In this document: piece after piece, positions 23,868-23,868 of the stretch
How the letters are laid out: each line of letters starts with the position of its first letter
Position numbering within the stretch: position 1 is the first letter of the stretch
Origin: Muribaculaceae bacterium
Lineage (GTDB): Bacteria; Bacteroidota; Bacteroidia; Bacteroidales; Muribaculaceae
Direction of reading: 5' to 3'
Assembly (NCBI GenBank): GCA_009775225.1
Contig: VSPE01000037.1
Coordinates: 1-23,868, forward strand
Length of the DNA: 23,868 nt
Translations under genes and position numbers: made by a program
The notes under the pieces: generated by a model
What the model was told of the DNA's origin: nothing
What the model saw: the letters and a program-made list of their open reading frames with translations, nothing else
Databases searched by the model: none

Positions 23868-23868
23868 C

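Noticed and set aside
1..23868. CRISPR arrays, rRNA genes or integrase/phage genes
   Set aside because: No regularly spaced repeats, rRNA-like sequence or recombinase/transposase frame was seen; the only direct repeat is the two-copy terminator module.

Overview
This window looks like the chromosome of a moderately GC-rich gut Bacteroidales bacterium. Muribaculaceae is my best guess, but the family cannot be fixed from sequence alone. The evidence is: Bacteroidetes-type promoters (TTTG, 19-20 nt, TAnnTTTG) before several genes; a fused SecDF; a surface protein with a type IX-like C-terminal sorting domain; a GH43/DUF4861 pair; and the parE-coaD-S41 peptidase order I know from Bacteroides. No plasmid, phage, CRISPR or ribosomal RNA signal is visible.

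Layout, left to right. (1) 1-2678, plus strand: the last codons of a possible transporter, a secreted GH43 beta-xylosidase-like enzyme and an overlapping DUF4861 protein, probably a small hemicellulose-use unit. (2) 2650-5263, minus strand: MazG-like pyrophosphohydrolase, deoC, a decayed four-helix-bundle gene inside a 17-bp inverted repeat, then a GYF_2/CD225 membrane protein overlapping a DUF2752 membrane protein. The last of these overlaps the DUF4861 gene tail to tail. (3) 5323-6906, plus: a polytopic DUF6056-like membrane protein sharing a 59-bp divergent promoter region with mazG. (4) 6906-7067: a 162-bp imperfect palindrome with 16-bp perfect terminal inverted repeats, a likely MITE. 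(5) 7124-11819: a 1002-aa TPR protein translationally coupled to a plug-less TonB-receptor-like barrel. (6) 11949-14828: secDF, closed by a strong terminator. (7) 15130-19461: a 1443-aa secreted modular protein with jelly-roll, FN3 and CARDB-like parts, closed by a second terminator that resembles the first. (8) 19572-23591: parE-coaD-S41 protease operon. (9) 23794-23867: tRNA-Thr(TGT) with its own consensus promoter.

Most of the window is envelope and housekeeping: protein export (SecDF), outer-membrane barrel plus TPR partner, periplasmic protease, surface adhesin-like protein, chromosome decatenation and CoA synthesis. The least explained sequences are the two inverted-repeat elements (3711-3985 and 6906-7067) and the repeated terminator module that brackets the surface-protein gene. 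I did not find a convincing new multi-gene defence or biosynthetic system.
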